A stretch of DNA of 64,000 nt from Parasphingorhabdus sp. Its GTDB lineage: Bacteria; Pseudomonadota; Alphaproteobacteria; Sphingomonadales; Sphingomonadaceae. The stretch spans positions 62,001-126,000 of the forward strand of contig JAUCYS010000002.1 in assembly GCA_030373505.1 (NCBI GenBank), given 5' to 3'. The notes beneath the pieces are model-generated. The model saw only the letters and a program-made list of their open reading frames with translations, made no database searches and was not told the DNA's origin. A program made the translations under genes and the position numbers. Shown here piece by piece: positions 61,272 through 64,000 of this stretch (positions are counted from its first letter, which is position 1; each line of letters starts with the position of its first letter).

Positions 61272-63260
61272 TCAGTCGGCTTTGGGACCACTGGGTCGCG
61301 AACCTTCAAACGGCCGCTTGCCGCGGTGCGGCTTCTTGTTGCCACCGGCAAAATTGCCCTTGCCGCCGGGCTTGCGATCGCCCTTGAAGTCGGATTTCTT
61401 CTTGAATCCGTCACCAAATTCCCGTTTCGGCGCACCGCCGTCAGCGCCGCCTTCGCCTTCCGGCTTGCGCTTCTGATAAGGCTTTCCGCCGCCCGATTTG
61501 TCGCCGAACTTCTTGTCACCGAATTTCTTGTCGCCAAACTTATTCTTGCCGAACTGCTTGCCGCCATGTTTCTTGCTGGCGTTGCTGTAATCCCGCTGGC
61601 CGCCGCCATTGTCGCTGCGTCCACCCTTGCGGTTGCGTTTGGCTTCGTCGCGCGGCTTGCCTTCGAACTGGGTGATCGTGATATCATCCGTATCATCCCC
61701 GCCCGCTTCTCTCTTTTCGGCGATGGCGGCAGTGAATTTGTCGACCACGCGGCGCGGAATCTCGAACAATGTGTCGTCGCCGTTGATCCGGATCGCGCCG
61801 ATCTCATTCTTGGTGATATGGCCGCGGCGGCACAGCACCGGCAACAGCCAGCGGGCATCGGCGCGCTGGTTATGACCGACATTCATCTTGAACCAGACGG
61901 TGTCCTCGAAACCGGGACGCGGACCGCCGGGAGCAGCCTGCGACTGGGCGCCGCGATCAAGCATCTGTTCCGGAGCCGGCATTTTGGCGCGGTGCGACTG
62001 CACCAGCATCGCCGCGATTTCTTCCGGCGTCTTCTCCGCCATCAGGCGTTTCGCCAGCGCCATGTCATCCTCGTCGATCTCGACCGGCTGCAACAGGGTT
62101 TCGATCAGCCGCTCGGCATCATTCTTGCGAATGTCGGCGCGCGTAGGAGCATCTTTCCATTCGGCATTGATATTCGCGCCGCGCAGCATCGATTCGACCC
62201 GCTTGCGCCGCTGGTAAGGCACGATGATGACCGCCGTACCCTTCTTGCCGGCACGCCCGGTACGACCGGAGCGATGCTGCAGAGTTTCCGCGTCGCGCGG
62301 CATATCGACATGCACGACAAGGCTCAGCGTCGGCAGATCGAGGCCGCGAGCGGCAACGTCGGTTGCGACGCAGACGCGTGCGCGCTTGCTGCGCAGGGCC
62401 TGCATCGCCTGATTGCGTTCGCTCTGGGTATGTTCGCCGGAGAGCGCCACCGCACTGAACCCGCGATCCACAAGGCTCGCGTGCAGACGGCGGACCGCCT
62501 CGCGCGTGGCGCAGAACAGCATCGCCGATTCTGCTTCATGGAAACGCAGCAGATTGACCACCGCATTTTCCGTGTCGGCAGGCGCGACGGTTATTGCCTG
62601 ATAGGCGATATCGCCATGGCCGCGATCTTCGCCGACGGTGGAAATGCGCAGCGCATCATTCTGATAGCGTTTGGCAAGATTGATGATCGGCTTGGGAATG
62701 GTTGCCGAGAACAATAATGTCCGGCGTTTTTCACCCGTGGCGTCGAGAATTTCTTCGAGATCTTCGCGGAAGCCCATGTCGAGCATTTCATCCGCTTCGT
62801 CGAGCACCGCTGCCCGGAGGTTTTTCAGGTCGAGCGCGCCGCGTTCGAGATGGTCGCGCAACCGGCCGGGGGTGCCGACAATGACATGCGCGCCGCGGCG
62901 CAGCGTACGCCGTTCCTTGGACGCATCCATGCCGCCGACACAGGTCGCGATCTGGGCACCGGCCGGCTGGTACAGCCAGGTCAGCTCGCGACTTACCTGC
63001 AGGGCCAGTTCACGGGTTGGGGCGATGACGAGGGCCAGAGGTTCGACCAGAAACGGGAAACGACCGTTGTCGTCCAGCAATTGCGGCGCCATCGCCAGGC
63101 CAAAGGCAACGGTCTTGCCGGAGCCGGTCTGGGCGGAGACGATCAGATCGCGGCCATCCGCTTCCGGTTCAAGCACGGCTGCCTGGACGGGCGTTGGCTT
63201 GTCATATTCGTGCGCCGCGAGCGCCTCTGCGAGAAGCGGGGATAATTTGGTGAAAGGCAT
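61272..63260 (-). CDS. DEAD-box RNA helicase with DbpA-type RNA-binding domain
   Basis: 662 residues. Q motif region, Walker A AQTGSGKT, PTRELA, DEAD (VLDEADEMLDMG), SAT, and HRSGRTGRAG define the helicase core (about 1-370). A DbpA/CsdA-like RNA-binding domain lies at about 445-515 (FKMNVGHNQRADARWLLPVLC). A basic Gly/Lys-rich tail carries three KFGDK repeats (61497-61541). Likely aids ribosome assembly or mRNA turnover in the cold-shock type group. Followed by the YaiI-type gene. Confidence 0.92.
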   Translation of the reverse strand: MPFTKLSPLLAEALAAHEYDKPTPVQAAVLEPEADGRDLIVSAQTGSGKTVAFGLAMAPQLLDDNGRFPFLVEPLALVIAPTRELALQVSRELTWLYQPAGAQIATCVGGMDASKERRTLRRGAHVIVGTPGRLRDHLERGALDLKNLRAAVLDEADEMLDMGFREDLEEILDATGEKRRTLLFSATIPKPIINLAKRYQNDALRISTVGEDRGHGDIAYQAITVAPADTENAVVNLLRFHEAESAMLFCATREAVRRLHASLVDRGFSAVALSGEHTQSERNQAMQALRSKRARVCVATDVAARGLDLPTLSLVVHVDMPRDAETLQHRSGRTGRAGKKGTAVIIVPYQRRKRVESMLRGANINAEWKDAPTRADIRKNDAERLIETLLQPVEIDEDDMALAKRLMAEKTPEEIAAMLVQSHRAKMPAPEQMLDRGAQSQAAPGGPRPGFEDTVWFKMNVGHNQRADARWLLPVLCRRGHITKNEIGAIRINGDDTLFEIPRRVVDKFTAAIAEKREAGGDDTDDITITQFEGKPRDEAKRNRKGGRSDNGGGQRDYSNASKKHGGKQFGKNKFGDKKFGDKKFGDKSGGGKPYQKRKPEGEGGADGGAPKREFGDGFKKKSDFKGDRKPGGKGNFAGGNKKPHRGKRPFEGSRPSGPKAD
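61497..61541. repeat. Three 15-bp in-frame repeats encoding KFGDK
   Basis: Consecutive imperfect 15-base units at 61497-61511, 61512-61526 and 61527-61541 give KFGDK three times, continuing weakly as QFGKN. They sit in the basic tail of the helicase. Copy number could vary between strains. Confidence 0.8.
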
Positions 63261-63362
63261 AATGTTCTAATTCCGTGGCAAAAGTGAAAGCCGCGCGGAA
63301 ATGCCAGTCGCCTGCGGTTTATGAAGATGATGTTGTTTTTATTAAAGGGTCTGCGCTGGGGA

Positions 63363-64000
63363 TCATATTGCCTTACCGGCAGCATGGCCACTCGCCCAAG
63401 CCCATTGAAAATTATAGCCACCGAGCCAGCCGGTGACATCAACGGCTTCGCCAATAGCATAGAATCCGGGTACTTGCCTAGCTTCCATATTTTTCGACGA
63501 TAATTCCGCCGTGCTGATCCCGCCAACGGTGACTTCCGCCTTGGCAAAACCTTCGGTTCCATTGGGCATGAAGCGCCAGTGCGACAGCCGTCTCGCCGCT
63601 TCATCGAGCTTCTTGTCGGTCAGATTGCCCAGTTCGCCGTCCAGGCCAATCCGCTCGGTCAGCGTTTCGGTGAGGCGCGCGGGCAAATGCGCATTGATCG
63701 CCTTTTTCAGCGAAAGCCGCGGCAGTTGCCGCTTGGCCCGGGCAAGCCAGTCATCCGGCAGATCCGGCAGAAAATCGATTTCCACCGGCTCGCCATGCTG
63801 CCAGTAAGAGGATATCTGCAGGATTGCCGGCCCCGACAGGCCCTTGTGGGTGAACAGGGCCGCTTCCCGGAACGCGGTCTTGCCGCTGCGAGCGATCACC
63901 GGCGCAGAGACACCCGACAGCGAACGGAACAGGGTTTCTTCGCCGCCGAGAGTGAGCGGCACCAGAGCCGGGCGTGGCTCGACGATTTTCAGTCCGAACT
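63363..64000 (-). CDS. BaiN/HI0933-type NAD(P)/FAD-dependent oxidoreductase, N-terminal part missing
   Basis: The frame runs off the window edge at 64000, leaving the C-terminal 211 residues. Seen: RPALVPLTLGGEE, FTHKGLSGPAILQISSYW, and the FAD-binding end GFYAIGEAVDVTGWLGGYNFQWAWASGHAAGKAI (in pieces: GEAVDVTGWLGGYN, QWAWASGHAAG). These match the YhiN/HI0933/BaiN flavoprotein family. Physiological substrate is not known in most bacteria. Confidence 0.88.
   Translation of the reverse strand, partial: FGLKIVEPRPALVPLTLGGEETLFRSLSGVSAPVIARSGKTAFREAALFTHKGLSGPAILQISSYWQHGEPVEIDFLPDLPDDWLARAKRQLPRLSLKKAINAHLPARLTETLTERIGLDGELGNLTDKKLDEAARRLSHWRFMPNGTEGFAKAEVTVGGISTAELSSKNMEARQVPGFYAIGEAVDVTGWLGGYNFQWAWASGHAAGKAI

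Noticed and set aside
1..64000. tRNA, rRNA, insertion sequences, prophage genes or CRISPR arrays
   Set aside because: Scan by eye found no T-loop box in a cloverleaf context, no transposase or integrase frames and no regularly spaced repeats with unique spacers.

Overview
The window is a gene-dense, roughly 60 percent GC stretch of a bacterial chromosome. Its content points to an alphaproteobacterium of the order Sphingomonadales: a methionine synthase split into two genes behind metF, an ArsR-methyltransferase fusion regulator, a SPAP/PafA-type alkaline phosphatase, the ybgC-tolQRAB-pal envelope operon, many secreted enzymes with short signal peptides, and dispersed repeats of the TTCGACAGGCTCAG type. 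No rRNA, tRNA, insertion sequence, prophage or CRISPR array was seen. Everything here comes from reading the sequence; no search was run.

Layout. 1-212: edge of an Ala/Glu-rich lipoprotein. 447-6184: methionine/one-carbon operon (ArsR-methyltransferase regulator with its own perfect palindrome, metF, metH in two pieces), translationally coupled for its first three genes. 6318-13169: secreted proteins (beta-helix protein, phosphatase, DsbD-like transporter, thioredoxin-like protein, exported methyltransferase) with one 612-base stretch lacking a gene. 13290-13866: HigBA-type toxin-antitoxin pair. 14047-21159: uvrB, a DUF3617 lipoprotein, two coupled hydrolases, and an ArsR/SRPBCC pair. 21279-25663: ybgC and the Tol-Pal system, closed by a strong bidirectional terminator. 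25741-33864: small protein, double M16 peptidase, lipid-type methyltransferase, ABM protein, MFS transporter and a CDC48/VAT-type AAA ATPase.

33975-34080 holds a candidate small RNA on the minus strand. 34208-48320: LysR regulator, carboxymuconolactone decarboxylase-like protein, cyclophilin, mgtE, GNAT, a Fur-box-preceded unknown gene, DUF1489, nudC, beta-lactamase-fold hydrolase, mutY, dciA-like gene, two DsbA-like thiol proteins and smc. 48325-48978: two small genes, one an orphan BrnA-like antitoxin.

49001-53313 is the most unusual part. SoxR, with its complete iron-sulfur cysteine set, heads a same-strand cluster with a YcgG/GntA-type putative heme N-hydroxylase, a DUF1989 protein (relative of carboxyguanidine deiminase subunits) and an MFS exporter. 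Divergently, a near-consensus SoxR box inside a promoter with a 19-bp spacer drives two VOC/glyoxalase-fold genes, and a 15-base G tract lies just upstream of that promoter. I propose this as a redox-sensed module, possibly acting on guanidino or other N-containing compounds.

53375-64000: FG-GAP protein, quinone-type oxidoreductase, aldo/keto reductase with an operator palindrome, ubiA, rsmE, a P-domain/DUF11 surface protein with a CtrA-like site, YaiI-family protein, a DEAD-box helicase, and the edge of a BaiN/HI0933-type flavoprotein.
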